A stretch of 64,000 bases of DNA from Hungatella sp. UBA3048 (GCA_002367105.1 DFCS01000011.1:71168-135167), one strand, 5' to 3'. Shown: positions 33,469 through 42,466, counted from the first letter of the stretch. Notes: generated from the sequence alone by a model not told the origin. Translations and numbers: made by a program.

Positions 33469-34317
33469 TTAAGGCTCAAATCCAAAGTCCTCCGCTTCCT
33501 CACCAAAGGTAAGGGGAATCAGATTACTTTTTATCTCGGTATCCGCGGAGTGATCCGGTTCCTGTGCCGCCCGGTCAAGCTGCTTTTGCAAAAAAAGACA
33601 TATAGGCGCTTCCATGGGAGGGATTTTCGCTTCCTCCTGTATCAGATCATTATAATTGGAAATGTAAACGCCGAAATTCTTATTCAGGGTGGCAAGCAGG
33701 CTATCTTCCGATACGATTAAGTCCTCAACCTCATCATAGATTTGGCGCAATTCAAAGAGAGGAACGGCGGCGGTGGTCAGATCATAGAACAGGTATTCTC
33801 CCTGCTTTCTTCCAAAGGCTTCGGCAATATCCGACATAAAATTGTCGGCTACCGATTCATGTATGGCAAAATAGTCCTCTCCCTCTGAATGAACAAAATA
33901 GATGCCGTTGCGTACCCGGTTTAGCTGTTCCGGGCTGCTTTTTTCCGCTTCAGAGGGGACAGGCGGGGCGCACTCACCGAAATAATCCGTAAGGCGCAGG
34001 CTGCCGTCCCGTTTAATTTCCTTTATCATTTCAATAGCTTTGGTTTCCATACGTTTGCAGGCAGCGACACGGCGCTGAAGCATTTCATACATGGGGATGT
34101 CCTTGGTATCTTCACCATAGCAAATCCAGTCACCGTCCTGCTCCGCCATGGAAATGGCTTTCTCTGAAAGGACTTCCTTTGCCTTTGACTTTGGAACCAT
34201 AATGCCCTCACGTTCAAAACCGTTTTCATCTTTGGCGGCAATCAGGTAAATGTTCATGGCGATTTCTACGGCGGTGTTGATGTTTCCCCAAATCGACTCT
34301 CCGCTTGGGTGGTTCAT
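33469..34317 (-). CDS. ICE protein of unknown function
   Basis: The product has 282 residues. ATG 34317 is chosen because GGAGAGTGATATT precedes it and it is 43 bases downstream of the -10 box of a good promoter. It is soluble and acidic; a helical segment rich in Met and Lys (MLQRRVAACKRMETKAIEMIKEIKRD) lies near residue 85, and a conserved-looking GEYLFYDLTTAAVPLFELRQIYDEVEDL near 170. Both are given as positions of interest only. It is transcribed away from the XRE regulator, which probably controls it. Confidence 0.5.
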   Translation of the reverse strand: MNHPSGESIWGNINTAVEIAMNIYLIAAKDENGFEREGIMVPKSKAKEVLSEKAISMAEQDGDWICYGEDTKDIPMYEMLQRRVAACKRMETKAIEMIKEIKRDGSLRLTDYFGECAPPVPSEAEKSSPEQLNRVRNGIYFVHSEGEDYFAIHESVADNFMSDIAEAFGRKQGEYLFYDLTTAAVPLFELRQIYDEVEDLIVSEDSLLATLNKNFGVYISNYNDLIQEEAKIPPMEAPICLFLQKQLDRAAQEPDHSADTEIKSNLIPLTFGEEAEDFGFEP

Positions 34318-34359
34318 AATATCACTCTCCAATCTTTTAGAATAGGGTCTTACTTGTAC

Positions 34360-34388
34360 ATAATACAACTATATATCCGTATTATCAA
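34360..34388 (-). promoter_or_regulatory. Promoter of the 282-residue gene, in the divergent region
   Basis: On the - strand TTGATA (34388-34383) and TATTAT (34365-34360) are 17 bases apart. Confidence 0.7.
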
Positions 34389-34415
34389 CAAATATCGTTG
34401 TCTTATATTTTGTTG
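34386..34415. promoter_or_regulatory. Candidate operator between divergent genes
   Basis: CAACAAATAT (34386-34395) and ATATTTTGTTG (34405-34415) form an imperfect palindrome overlapping the -35 box of the - strand promoter. It is a plausible site for the XRE regulator transcribed in the opposite direction. Confidence 0.4.
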
Positions 34416-34458
34416 TGTTATGCACCATAATAATAGAAGTACAGGAAGGAGGATAACA

Positions 34459-34767
34459 ATGGATTTGCCACAAAAGTTTAAGAATCTCCGAACACAAAAG
34501 GAGATTAGTGTTTATAAGCTCTCTAAAGATACTGATATATCGCAAAATTATATCCGCAGAGTTGAAAAAGGGGAAAGCCAGCCGTCCGTTTTAATATTGG
34601 AAAAACTGCTTGCCCGTCTTGGTACTACACTTGCGGAATTTTTCAACGACAACAATGAAGTGATGTATCCCAGCGCTGATGAAAGAGAGCTTGTAGAAAA
34701 CTATCGTGTGTTAAACGAAGAAAAGGCTGCGGCGGTGCTTCACATGGTAAAGCTGATGACCAAGTAG
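34459..34767 (+). CDS. XRE-family transcriptional regulator
   Basis: The product has 102 residues; ATG 34459 follows GGAAGGAGG. The helix-turn-helix spans residues 7-60: KFKNLRTQKEISVYKLSKDT, then DISQNYIRRVEKGESQPSV. The short C-terminal helix (about 75-102) may dimerise. It is a single-gene + strand unit with a terminator at 34770-34797, divergent from a large - strand array, a typical setting for the switch gene of a mobile element. Confidence 0.85.
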   Translation: MDLPQKFKNLRTQKEISVYKLSKDTDISQNYIRRVEKGESQPSVLILEKLLARLGTTLAEFFNDNNEVMYPSADERELVENYRVLNEEKAAAVLHMVKLMTK

Positions 34768-34769
34768 TG

Positions 34770-34797
34770 GCTGCCGCCCTTTTACGGCAGCTTTTTT
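34770..34797 (+). terminator. Terminator of the XRE gene
   Basis: Arms 34770-34776 (GCTGCCG) and 34785-34791 with 8-base loop and T6 run, directly after the stop codon. Confidence 0.85.
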
Positions 34798-35479
34798 ATT
34801 CCCGTTCAATGCCTCGCTCCATGCTGTTAAAGAGCCACGAAAAATCAAGAGCCTTATCTTTTTTCTGCAATTCTGGGATAATATCCTCGATTTTATCCAC
34901 CAGCCTTTCCACGGAATTAAGGTCGTCTTGCGTCAGGTCGCTGTCAATGGTGCGCATCTTTACAAGGCCAGCATGAATGATTTTTAAATCCGTTTCGGAA
35001 AACAGCCGCTTTTCATCAATCAGGCCGCTTCGGGTCGCAAAGCTCTCAAAGGCGGCATCCTTGTTGTAGAAATACTGCCGCTGGATGGGATTCTTGTTTT
35101 CATCATTTCGATAGGTGCAAAGTACATACTCAAACAATGGATGTTGCTTGCAAGCCAGCACCACACCGTTATGCTCGTTGATTTTGTAGAGATTGTTCGG
35201 CAGCTTTGCAGCGGTAGCCTCGTCAAAGGGCTTATCGGAACAGATTCCGCAGGCTACCGCCGTAGTCTTGGCGAGGGTCTGAACCCTGTCTATCAGCTTA
35301 TCCTGCACCTCCACAAAGGGATTTTTCATCACCAAATCATTCTTGGTGAAAAAGGCGATCAGCTTATCCTTATGGTAAATATCCGCCACATAGTCGGGTG
35401 AGGTGGAGGGCTGGACGGTAAAGCCTTTCTTTTGCAGAGCCTCAAAATAGCTTTGATAAAACTCAGTTTTGGATTTCAT
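34796..35479 (-). CDS. ICE protein with a repeated C-terminal module (paralogue A)
   Basis: The product has 227 residues; ATG 35479 is preferred for AAGGAG at 8 bases. The N-terminal part has FYQSYFEALQKKGF; the C-terminal part has ESFATRSGLIDEKRLFSETDL and ends its module with VDKIEDIIPELQ. These two patterns recur in the products at 35492-36163, 51264-52640 and 52630-53301. The last residues are GIERE. No function known. It is encoded between the XRE gene and paralogue B, close to the relaxase. Confidence 0.6.
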   Translation of the reverse strand: MKSKTEFYQSYFEALQKKGFTVQPSTSPDYVADIYHKDKLIAFFTKNDLVMKNPFVEVQDKLIDRVQTLAKTTAVACGICSDKPFDEATAAKLPNNLYKINEHNGVVLACKQHPLFEYVLCTYRNDENKNPIQRQYFYNKDAAFESFATRSGLIDEKRLFSETDLKIIHAGLVKMRTIDSDLTQDDLNSVERLVDKIEDIIPELQKKDKALDFSWLFNSMERGIERE

Positions 35480-35491
35480 AGGCATTCTCCT

Positions 35492-36163
35492 TTACATTTC
35501 ATTTTGAAAATAGTTACGTGGAGATAGGTCTAGCTGCTGGGGCAGGCTTTCCTCAATCTTTGCCATTAGTGCCCGGATACGGCTTTCATTGCCGCTGTCC
35601 AGTTCGTTGTCCAGCATGACATATCGCGCGCAGCAGGACACCAGCGCACGAAGCTCGTCATGGGAAAAGGAAATCGGGGGAGCAATTTTCAGGCCGCTGC
35701 GCTCCATAAAGCTGTCCTGTGCCTGCACCGGATCATAGAATAGCAACTCCCGGTAATATTTCCTGCTGTTGTGCTTTGGAAGTGCTTTCTGACAAGTGAC
35801 AAACTCATAGCCGAACAATCCGGTACGGCGGCAGAGCAGAATGGTTCCGGCACTTTCAAATATCTTGATGTAAGAGCCTCCTGTCAACAAAACAGGTTCC
35901 ATCCGCTCCATATCTGCAAAGGGCGGCTGTGTACAGCAGCCCAGCGTGGCACGGGAATCCTCTGCGGCCTGCTCCAAAATCCTTGCTTTGCCGCTTTCAT
36001 ATTTTTCAAAAACAAGCTCCCCGTCCTGTGTGACCACACAGAAAAGGGAGCTTTCGTCATACACCTCGGCGGCAACGTCGCTTTCCATGATACGTTCCAC
36101 CCGAAAGCCTTTTTCGGCCAGCCGAGTGAAAAAATCGTCAAAAAAATCTTTTTTTGTTTTCAA
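35492..36163 (-). CDS. ICE protein with a repeated C-terminal module (paralogue B)
   Basis: The product has 223 residues from TTG 36163 behind GGGAGG. Layout as in paralogue A: FFDDFFTRLAEKGFRV at the start; QDSFMERSGLKIAPPISFSHDEL and MAKIEESLPQQL near the end. Sequence between these is diverged. It lies just downstream of the relaxase gene (20 bases), so may act in DNA transfer. No domain recognised. Confidence 0.6.
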   Translation of the reverse strand: MKTKKDFFDDFFTRLAEKGFRVERIMESDVAAEVYDESSLFCVVTQDGELVFEKYESGKARILEQAAEDSRATLGCCTQPPFADMERMEPVLLTGGSYIKIFESAGTILLCRRTGLFGYEFVTCQKALPKHNSRKYYRELLFYDPVQAQDSFMERSGLKIAPPISFSHDELRALVSCCARYVMLDNELDSGNESRIRALMAKIEESLPQQLDLSPRNYFQNEM

Positions 36164-36183
36164 TCCATTTTCCTCCCTGATGG

Positions 36184-37395
36184 TTAATGTTCATAGCCCT
36201 TATCCTGAAATTTCAAAAATAGTTCCTTCTTAGCTTCTTTCGATAAATCCCCGTGGTGTAGTTTCAGCCAATCCTCAAAACGCTGGTCGTTATCGCGGCT
36301 TAGAGCGGAGAGCATATCCAAGGCTTCCATCAGCATACGCTCGGCATAATAGACCCGGCGGGCGCTTTGATATTCTGCACCACGCAGTTCCTCGTCCAAC
36401 CTGTTCAGAGCCTTTACCATGCCTAAAATGCGGTTTGCAATAATCTTATCCGCTTCCCCAGCAAAGCGTTCCCGCTGCTTTTCAAGATAATCCTCGCTGC
36501 CGCCATAGAGCAGTGCCATTTTCATTTTGCTGCCGATATAGCTTTCTTTCTGCTCCCTAAGAGCAGAAGTGCTTTCCAGTAGATAGATAACCAATTCATC
36601 CACCTGTACTTTGATTTCAGGGGACAAAAGCTGATACGCAATCCTGCCTGTGGGCGACAGGGCCGCCTTGATCCTGAATATCCGGTCAGCGGTTTCAATC
36701 AAAATCTCATCATCGAAATCAAAGCTGCCGGAAAGTTCATGATCCTCGTCATAGTCCTCCCGAAGCCGCTTATACTGGTTTTTATTAAGCCTCCGCAAGT
36801 GCTGTTCAAATTCGTCCACCAGCTCATTGCTGATTTTGCGCATATCGGCGGCAGCTATATTTTTCTGTTTCCCAAAGGCTCGGATTTTATCTGCAAAGGT
36901 ATCCTTAATGAGCTGTTTACGGATAGCATTTGGAACAGACGGAGGAGTAAAGGGGTTTTTGACCTGCGACGAGGTATCCCAAAATACCACATGGATATGG
37001 GGATGGTGCTTTTCTTTGTGGAGAGCACACGCCCACTGCAAATGCTCACGCTGAATTTTGTTTTTCTCGGTAATGGTCATAATGTGATTTTCAATATACC
37101 GCTGCCATGCTTTCTGATCCGTCAGGTTCAGTTCGGCAGCGGTTTCCTCATCAAAGGAGATAATGCTGCGGTACATGGTGATATGCTTTTTAGAATTAGC
37201 AAACACCAGTCTTGCCACATCCCGCCAGTCCTCAAATTCGGTGATAGGACCAGGGGTAAGCTTTCCAAACAGTCCATGGCTCTTACCTTCGTTTCGGGCA
37301 ACTCTCGGACGGGTGGCAATGTAGCGTACATGGGCGTAATTCTTGCTTGCGGTACTTTTGTAATTGGGATTTTTGAACCGCTGCTTATAAACCAA
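36184..37395 (-). CDS. MobP-type relaxase (MobP3-like)
   Basis: The product has 403 residues. It would nick oriT and lead the strand through the T4SS. The N-terminal relaxase domain contains NYAHVRYIATRPRVARNEG with a candidate Tyr nucleophile and the histidine motif KEKHHPHIHVVFWD (near residue 135), as in MobP enzymes. The C-terminal half is helical and rich in Arg/Lys/Glu. The listed start is TTG 37395; the GGAGGTG is 18 bases away, so an ATT or other start nearer to it is possible. The oriT is not known; the hairpin array at 41054-41202 is a candidate. Confidence 0.85.
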   Translation of the reverse strand: MVYKQRFKNPNYKSTASKNYAHVRYIATRPRVARNEGKSHGLFGKLTPGPITEFEDWRDVARLVFANSKKHITMYRSIISFDEETAAELNLTDQKAWQRYIENHIMTITEKNKIQREHLQWACALHKEKHHPHIHVVFWDTSSQVKNPFTPPSVPNAIRKQLIKDTFADKIRAFGKQKNIAAADMRKISNELVDEFEQHLRRLNKNQYKRLREDYDEDHELSGSFDFDDEILIETADRIFRIKAALSPTGRIAYQLLSPEIKVQVDELVIYLLESTSALREQKESYIGSKMKMALLYGGSEDYLEKQRERFAGEADKIIANRILGMVKALNRLDEELRGAEYQSARRVYYAERMLMEALDMLSALSRDNDQRFEDWLKLHHGDLSKEAKKELFLKFQDKGYEH

Positions 37396-37429
37396 GCTGG
37401 AAATAAGTAATCACCTCCATCCGAAAGGG

Positions 37430-37924
37430 CTACCGTTCTAAGTCCTCGTCCTCCGGCTGGCTGTATTCCTCGTCCTCGGCAGCTTTGCACACAAGGGCAT
37501 AATTCTCCATGGTGGTGCGGTATCGCCTTGTTTCCTCCAGAATGAATTTCATACCCTCCGCCGTACTGGGCGGCAGGGTTTCATAGGAGCGGTAGAACGC
37601 ATAGCGGTTGTATGATTCCTGCGGTCTTGCACACAGCATATCCAGAAATTCCTCATACCCAAAGGGGCAAACCCGGCTCACTTCCTGGCAGGCCAGATTC
37701 ACGCCGGACAGGGTATCACTGTCCCGGAGCTTTGACAGAATCAGTTCACCAACCGATTCATTGGCAGCCAGCTTCACTTCAATCTGCTCAGTGCCGTGAG
37801 CCAAAAGCTCCGACGCAGGCGTGCGAATGCCTATACTGCCCAAATGTGCCGCCAGCTCATAGGCTTTGCAGGGAAACTCCACCACCAGCGTCCCGTTCTG
37901 ATAACGTATTACTCCAGTAATCAT
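37430..37924 (-). CDS. ICE protein of unknown function ending in DLER
   Basis: The product has 164 residues; ATG 37924 behind AAGGTAAGGTG is used. An N-terminal beta-rich part (MITGVIRYQNGTLVVEFP) precedes a helical part with YEEFLDMLCARPQESYNRYAF. It is close upstream of the relaxase and might be a relaxosome or antirestriction factor; neither is shown. The acidic C-terminal tail ending DLER resembles several other proteins of the element. Confidence 0.5.
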   Translation of the reverse strand: MITGVIRYQNGTLVVEFPCKAYELAAHLGSIGIRTPASELLAHGTEQIEVKLAANESVGELILSKLRDSDTLSGVNLACQEVSRVCPFGYEEFLDMLCARPQESYNRYAFYRSYETLPPSTAEGMKFILEETRRYRTTMENYALVCKAAEDEEYSQPEDEDLER

Positions 37925-37934
37925 AAAAATCACC

Positions 37935-38429
37935 TTACCTTTCAGGCTCTGTGGCCTCGTCCTGTGTCATATCTGCGGTCATGGAGCGTTGAAGCTGCTC
38001 AAATTGACGGTAAACACGCTTGGTATTTTGATAATGGGAATTGTCCAAAGTCATTTTTGCCTTTCCGTCCTGCTCCTGCGTGACCACCACCTGAACCTCT
38101 CCGGCAGCAATATAAAATGCATTGCATACCAATTCCATGTAGGGATAACCTAGCCTTGAAATATCAAAGGGCGTAGCGTTGCATTTGCTGTTCCATGAAA
38201 ACAAACTGTGGGCAATATCCACCACCTGTCGGGTGCACTCGTCAAAATCACGAACTGCCCGTTTCAGCCCGGCAAAGCCGATACCGTCTACCGTGACATA
38301 TCGGCTGGCCGTTTTCCACAATTCCGGGTCATGGGATAATAAATAAAAGGCCGCATGATAAGAGGAATCTATGGTATCCGTCCTCTTAGTCAATGCGGCC
38401 AGCCTTATATATCTGTCTGCTTGTGTCAT
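37935..38429 (-). CDS. ICE protein of unknown function ending in EPER
   Basis: The product has 164 residues; ATG 38429 follows AGGAG at about 11 bases. It is soluble: SYHAAFYLLSHDPELWKTAS, then a region with DISRLGYPYMELVCNAFYIAAG. The layout resembles small conserved ICE proteins of the DUF6075 kind, which I recall only loosely. It is the first of four tightly packed small genes before the relaxase and ends with EATEPER. Confidence 0.5.
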   Translation of the reverse strand: MTQADRYIRLAALTKRTDTIDSSYHAAFYLLSHDPELWKTASRYVTVDGIGFAGLKRAVRDFDECTRQVVDIAHSLFSWNSKCNATPFDISRLGYPYMELVCNAFYIAAGEVQVVVTQEQDGKAKMTLDNSHYQNTKRVYRQFEQLQRSMTADMTQDEATEPER

Positions 38430-38434
38430 AGACT

Positions 38435-39112
38435 TTAATACTCCTGTTCTGCCTCGTAATAGAAGCTGATAAAATCGCTTTGAATAGGGTCAATACCGTA
38501 TTCCTCGTCCAGTTCGTCCGTGTACTGTTCGATAATGGCAAGTTCGTCCTCGTCAGGATACTCGCTTTCTCCGCGCCCCACGGAGTAAGTATAAACGCTG
38601 GTATTGACATCCGATTCGGTTATGTCCTCCATAAACTCCTGAAAATGATCGTTTGATTCCAGACTGTCACGGTCGCAGATACCCGGCATCAAAAAACAGG
38701 TATAGCCGAAATCGGTACGGACCTCCACCATGGAATAGACCAAACTGCGGCTGCCAAGCTCCAGCTTTGCAAGCTCCGCCTTGGCTTTTTCCTCGGTCAG
38801 TTCCTCGTAGGCCACGGACACTTCGGGAAATTCCACAAGGGAAACCGACTCCGTGATCTGCATATCCTCATAAGTCTGTACAAAGCCGTATTTCAGCTTA
38901 TCGAAATTCACTTCACCATTTTTGACATCCTTTTGCAAGCAGCACCAAGCTTCCTCCCCGCCATAGCCGCCATATTCCATATCTTCGGCTTTGATTTTGG
39001 CTGCAATCATGGCATAGACCATGGTTTCATCTGTGGTAACACCTAAAATGCGCATATTGTCTTTGCCCGCCCATGCGTCACAGGCGGAAAAAATAAAAAT
39101 ATTTGCTGACAA
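38435..39112 (-). CDS. Acidic ICE protein of unknown function
   Basis: The product has 225 residues. TTG 39112 is preferred because GGAGGG is 5 bases upstream; the open frame continues upstream over the end of the next gene. The protein is strongly acidic, especially in the last 60 residues (DEDELAIIEQYTDELDEEYG). The part near residue 10 (FSACDAWAGKDNMRILGVTTD) has two Cys. No recognised domain; acidic ICE proteins are sometimes DNA mimics or antirestriction factors, which is only a possibility. Confidence 0.5.
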   Translation of the reverse strand: MSANIFIFSACDAWAGKDNMRILGVTTDETMVYAMIAAKIKAEDMEYGGYGGEEAWCCLQKDVKNGEVNFDKLKYGFVQTYEDMQITESVSLVEFPEVSVAYEELTEEKAKAELAKLELGSRSLVYSMVEVRTDFGYTCFLMPGICDRDSLESNDHFQEFMEDITESDVNTSVYTYSVGRGESEYPDEDELAIIEQYTDELDEEYGIDPIQSDFISFYYEAEQEY

Positions 39113-39186
39113 GGTATCCCTCCTGTCCTTTTTTGTTTTTTCTTGAAAGGTAAGCCGTTCCGCTATCTTTCTAATAATTTCATCAT

Positions 39187-39414
39187 TTATTTCATCTCTC
39201 CATAAACCCTCAATCGCTCCACTATTGTTGATCCAAAAAACGCACATTCGCCATTTGACATTTTTTCAATCTGCTGCTGGGAAAAATAAAGGGAATGGTG
39301 AAAATCCGCGGCCTGCGCTTCCAGATAGCTGTGGACTTCTTCGATCTTACCATCAAGTAGATTAACGCTGCCGCTCCAGAATGGCTTATTTTTCAAAAAA
39401 AGATTGCATATCAA
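39187..39414 (-). CDS. Small ICE protein of unknown function
   Basis: The product has 75 residues from TTG 39414 behind AAGGAGG at 7 bases. It contains a helix EEVHSYLEAQAADFHHSLYF and ends YGEMK. It is the next gene downstream of the DUF5688-type gene, 47 bases away. No family recognised. Confidence 0.5.
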   Translation of the reverse strand: MICNLFLKNKPFWSGSVNLLDGKIEEVHSYLEAQAADFHHSLYFSQQQIEKMSNGECAFFGSTIVERLRVYGEMK

Positions 39415-39461
39415 CGGAAAACCTCCTTTTACTTCTATTTCACTTAGAGAAACCAGCGTTT

Positions 39462-40502
39462 TTATAACTCCTGTCCCATATCAGGCTCGTTCTCCTGTAC
39501 CATGAAGTTTACAGATTGCTGTATGTTTTTCATCAATTCGGCAGTTTCCTCTTTCGTAGTTGCCATGGAAAGGGTATGTTCCTTTCCATCATAGTAATAG
39601 ACTTCATTTGACAGGCGATCTTCCATTGGTACAGTCTCCTGATTTACACCCATGACCATAGCCTGAAGCTCTGTTGCATTCAGTTCTCCGGTATCTCTCA
39701 TCAAAATCAGTTCATGAATACTGCTGGGCAGGATAAAAAAATTGGACTGCATATTATCGGAAAGCTGTTGTAATACCTCTGGATACAGCAAGGTAGCGGC
39801 CCCGAACATTTTTTCTGGATTGGTGAGTACATATTGCTCATAAGGCTCCATTTTACAGGTTTCAGGCTTTTCCCACCTAACTTCATTCTGAAAAATAGGA
39901 AGCTCAAATAATTCGCCCATCATAGCACTTAATGTTGTGAGCTGCGCCGGATTTTCCCGTTCCGTGTTGATAAGAGCATCTTGATATACTGTTTCCAGCT
40001 CCTGCCCCCACTGTTCCATCAGTTCCTTGGTCACTCGTATGGTAGCTGTCCCACGCTCGTCAATAAAGAGGGGGATTTTAAAGATTGCTGCTAAATCTGT
40101 ATCAGAAATTCCCTTGCTGGGCAGCTTCTCCAGAAGAGTCTGATTCATATCCCGATTGACCAGTTGAACTACAACTCGGTCTTTTATCTGCTCATAATCT
40201 GACATGTTCTCAGGCAGATTTTCAAAGGACTGAACTGCTTTTTGAAAGTAACTGGCGGAGATATTCATCAATATTTCATTCAGGCTGACACCATTCTCAT
40301 ACAACTCAAAATATCCATTAAGATAAATCTGCGGCACGATTGTGTCCTGCTCACGCCTTATGACAAGCCCATCCAACTCCTGATCGTTGGTTTTCACAAT
40401 ATGATTCACTTCCACCTTGGCATTCTGATATTCTGTTGGGAAATAGTCCTTCACCTGTTTACTCACTTCATCTAAAAATTCATGATAATCCATTAAATTC
40501 AT
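39462..40502 (-). CDS. DUF5688-type ICE protein
   Basis: The product has 346 residues; ATG 40502 follows AGGAG. It matches the general form of DUF5688 proteins, found on clostridial mobile elements: an N-terminal VEVNHIVKTNDQELDGLVIR region, a middle DRVVVQLVNRDMNQTLL and the C-terminal NEVYYYDGKEHTLSMATT. Function unknown. It is directly downstream of the ribbon-helix-helix gene. Confidence 0.7.
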   Translation of the reverse strand: MNLMDYHEFLDEVSKQVKDYFPTEYQNAKVEVNHIVKTNDQELDGLVIRREQDTIVPQIYLNGYFELYENGVSLNEILMNISASYFQKAVQSFENLPENMSDYEQIKDRVVVQLVNRDMNQTLLEKLPSKGISDTDLAAIFKIPLFIDERGTATIRVTKELMEQWGQELETVYQDALINTERENPAQLTTLSAMMGELFELPIFQNEVRWEKPETCKMEPYEQYVLTNPEKMFGAATLLYPEVLQQLSDNMQSNFFILPSSIHELILMRDTGELNATELQAMVMGVNQETVPMEDRLSNEVYYYDGKEHTLSMATTKEETAELMKNIQQSVNFMVQENEPDMGQEL

Positions 40503-40561
40503 GAAAATTCTCCTTTCTGCCTGCTTTTACAGGCATTCGCTTAAATAGAAACTTCTGTCCG

Positions 40562-41032
40562 TCACAGCTTATCCGCAAGACGGCGCAGATTGTCCGTATC
40601 CTGTAAAAAACTGTTAATTTGAAAATCTTTTTTCTGCATGTAGTCCACACCCAATGTAATGGCCTCATTCAGCATTTGGTCAAACTGATCTTCTGTTCCC
40701 TCATTGGCTACATTCATCAGCACCTTTATCAATAGAAAGAATGCTGCGGCATCTACTTTGCCGGACTTCATGTGCATTTTGGCTATGCGATTCGTCTGCT
40801 GCTCCACCACTGCTTTGATATCTTCAATGTGGTAAATTGCCATTATCTCTTGCCGGATAATACTGGCTATAAAATCGATGTCCTGCCGGTATCCCTCTAT
40901 TGAAAGTCCTTTATCCACAAATTGTCGCACCAACTCCGAAGTAGTTGTGTCATTCTTGGCAGCAAGAGTGTCCAGTGTCTTTAAGGTTTCTGGTGAAAAA
41001 TTAATGGAGCGTTTCAGGCTTTTTTCCGGCAT
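40562..41032 (-). CDS. Ribbon-helix-helix protein next to the hairpin array
   Basis: The product has 156 residues; ATG 41032 is chosen for AAAGGAGG at 7 bases. The first 50 residues form a ribbon-helix-helix: SLKRSINFSPETLKTLDTLA, DTTTSELVRQFVDKGL. The remainder is helical. RHH proteins often bind near oriT as relaxosome accessory factors or repress the operon. The hairpin array starts 22 bases upstream of the start codon, which makes it a candidate oriT-binding protein. Confidence 0.65.
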   Translation of the reverse strand: MPEKSLKRSINFSPETLKTLDTLAAKNDTTTSELVRQFVDKGLSIEGYRQDIDFIASIIRQEIMAIYHIEDIKAVVEQQTNRIAKMHMKSGKVDAAAFFLLIKVLMNVANEGTEDQFDQMLNEAITLGVDYMQKKDFQINSFLQDTDNLRRLADKL

Positions 41033-41053
41033 AAAATACCTCCTTTCCATGGT

Positions 41054-41202
41054 GTTCCGTTTGGAACCCCATAATTTAATAGAGAACCCCGTTACAGGCT
41101 TTGCCTGTAAGCTGTTTTCTTGGCGGGTGGAACCCGCCTATTCCTGCCTTAACTCCAAAATCAGAGATTTTGGCATTAAGTAGCCCCCACCGCTTTGCGG
41201 TG
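41054..41202. other. Array of five perfect hairpins (oriT candidate)
   Basis: Perfect stems at 41054-41058/41063-41067, 41092-41099/41103-41110 (TTACAGGC), 41122-41127/41133-41138 (GGCGGG), 41155-41162/41166-41173 (CCAAAATC) and 41188-41193/41197-41202 (CACCGC), each with a short loop of 3 to 5 bases. The stretch 41033-41384 has no convincing gene. Small closely spaced stems next to an RHH gene are what one expects at an origin of transfer or of single-strand replication. Confidence 0.5.
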
Positions 41203-41384
41203 AGGGCGTGGGTCGCTTCGCTCCCTAAAAGGGCGAAAAATGAAGTTTGTTTCGGTGGAATTTACATCAATCATATGGTAAACTGAAATCACTCACAGCA
41301 AACAAACAAATTACTGATTCACTTAACAAGCTGCAAGGTGATACCTTGTCGCTGCTTCATAATCAAATATAGGAGAAGATGACC

Positions 41385-41825
41385 ATGAATAAAAATTTCT
41401 TATTTACTCAAATCGGATACACCTATCTGCCTACAGCCAACATAGAAGGCTCCAGCCAATGGTATGAAAAGTACCTTGGGTTAAAACTCATAGATAAATT
41501 TGATGATAGAGGTTCCCTTATTGCCATTTTACACTATCCCCATAAGCATTCCATCGCATTGGTTCTGGTGGAGACAACGGAGCATCAGCCCCTATCTATT
41601 CTGAGAAACGGCTCTCCTTATCCCGTACTTACTATGAATTGCCCCAATATTGAAGATACTTATCAGAAGTTAAAAGAACAAGGTGCAGAAGTTCAGGAAC
41701 TTCATTTCATTGCAGACGGAGAAGCAAAATATTTTTACTTTAAAGATGATCAGGGCAATTTGCTGGAGGCCGCCTGGTCTAAATGGGACCCTGTTGATGA
41801 GGTGAAAGAAAACTTTCTGATATAA
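41385..41825 (+). CDS. VOC/glyoxalase-superfamily protein (cargo)
   Basis: The product has 146 residues; ATG 41385 is chosen because AGGAG lies 9 bases upstream (an ATG at 41379 would be too close). A VOC fold is visible: IGYTYLPTANIEGSSQWYEKY, LVLVETTEHQP, and the second module ending KYFYFKDDQGNLLEAAWSKW. Related proteins include lactoylglutathione lyases, bleomycin-binding and fosfomycin-resistance proteins; substrate not deducible. It lies in a + strand cargo cluster with ASCH and DUF5131 genes. Confidence 0.8.
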   Translation: MNKNFLFTQIGYTYLPTANIEGSSQWYEKYLGLKLIDKFDDRGSLIAILHYPHKHSIALVLVETTEHQPLSILRNGSPYPVLTMNCPNIEDTYQKLKEQGAEVQELHFIADGEAKYFYFKDDQGNLLEAAWSKWDPVDEVKENFLI

Positions 41826-41998
41826 ATTTATACTCGCCTGTTCCATTGGGAACTGCATGGCAGGAAAAAATGTTATCATATGGGAGAGGTATACGAGTTG
41901 TCAAAAATCAAACCTAATCTTAACAAAAATAATATTTTGGCGATATTGTGCCATAACAGAATGGTTCATAACCTATACTTGAGAAGGAGGATACACCA

Positions 41999-42466
41999 AT
42001 GGTTCATTTAGTTTATTGCGATAACACAGGCAAAAAGGGAGAGCATGTTTTAGATAAAATCTTATCCGGAACAAAAACAATGGTTGTGAGAGGTGCGGCA
42101 GGACGTAAAATTCCTCACAGCCGTGTTTTTGACGGTGAAATGCTGTATTTCATGGAAAAAGGCACGGCGCTTATCGCGGCGAAAGCCGTTGTGAAATCCG
42201 TACAAAATTACGTTAAGCTGACTGAAGAGGAAATTATAAAAACCTTTGATGTTCATCAGGACAAGCTGAACTTAACCGACAAGCAGCGCATGCGCTGGCA
42301 TAAAAAATGCCTGTGTCTGGTGGAATTTGAACAGGTGGAAGCGATTAAGCCTGCGCTGGCATTTGACCATCAGGGCAATATGGACGACTGGCTGATTATC
42401 GAAAAAATTGAAGATGTGGTTGTCGGAACCAGCATTCCATATAATTATGAAAAGTCAAGGTTTTAA
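41999..42466 (+). CDS. ASCH/PUA-like domain protein
   Basis: The product has 155 residues; ATG 41999 follows AAGGAGG. Near the start DKILSGTKTMVVRGAAGRKIPHSRVFDG, read in two parts, fits a PUA-fold nucleic-acid or nucleotide-binding pocket as in ASCH proteins (E-x-x-I-x-x-G-x-K-x-x-x-x-R pattern). It ends 3 bases before the DUF5131 gene, so the two are co-translated and probably co-functional. ASCH proteins bind RNA or modified nucleosides; the role here is unknown. Confidence 0.6.
   Translation: MVHLVYCDNTGKKGEHVLDKILSGTKTMVVRGAAGRKIPHSRVFDGEMLYFMEKGTALIAAKAVVKSVQNYVKLTEEEIIKTFDVHQDKLNLTDKQRMRWHKKCLCLVEFEQVEAIKPALAFDHQGNMDDWLIIEKIEDVVVGTSIPYNYEKSRF

Noticed and set aside
38435..39247. Longer form of the acidic protein starting at 39247
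   Set aside because: A good ribosome-binding site marks TTG 39112, and the longer form overlaps the neighbouring 75-residue gene.
41101..41286. Small + strand open frame across the hairpin array
   Set aside because: No ribosome-binding site; the bases are explained by the perfect stems.
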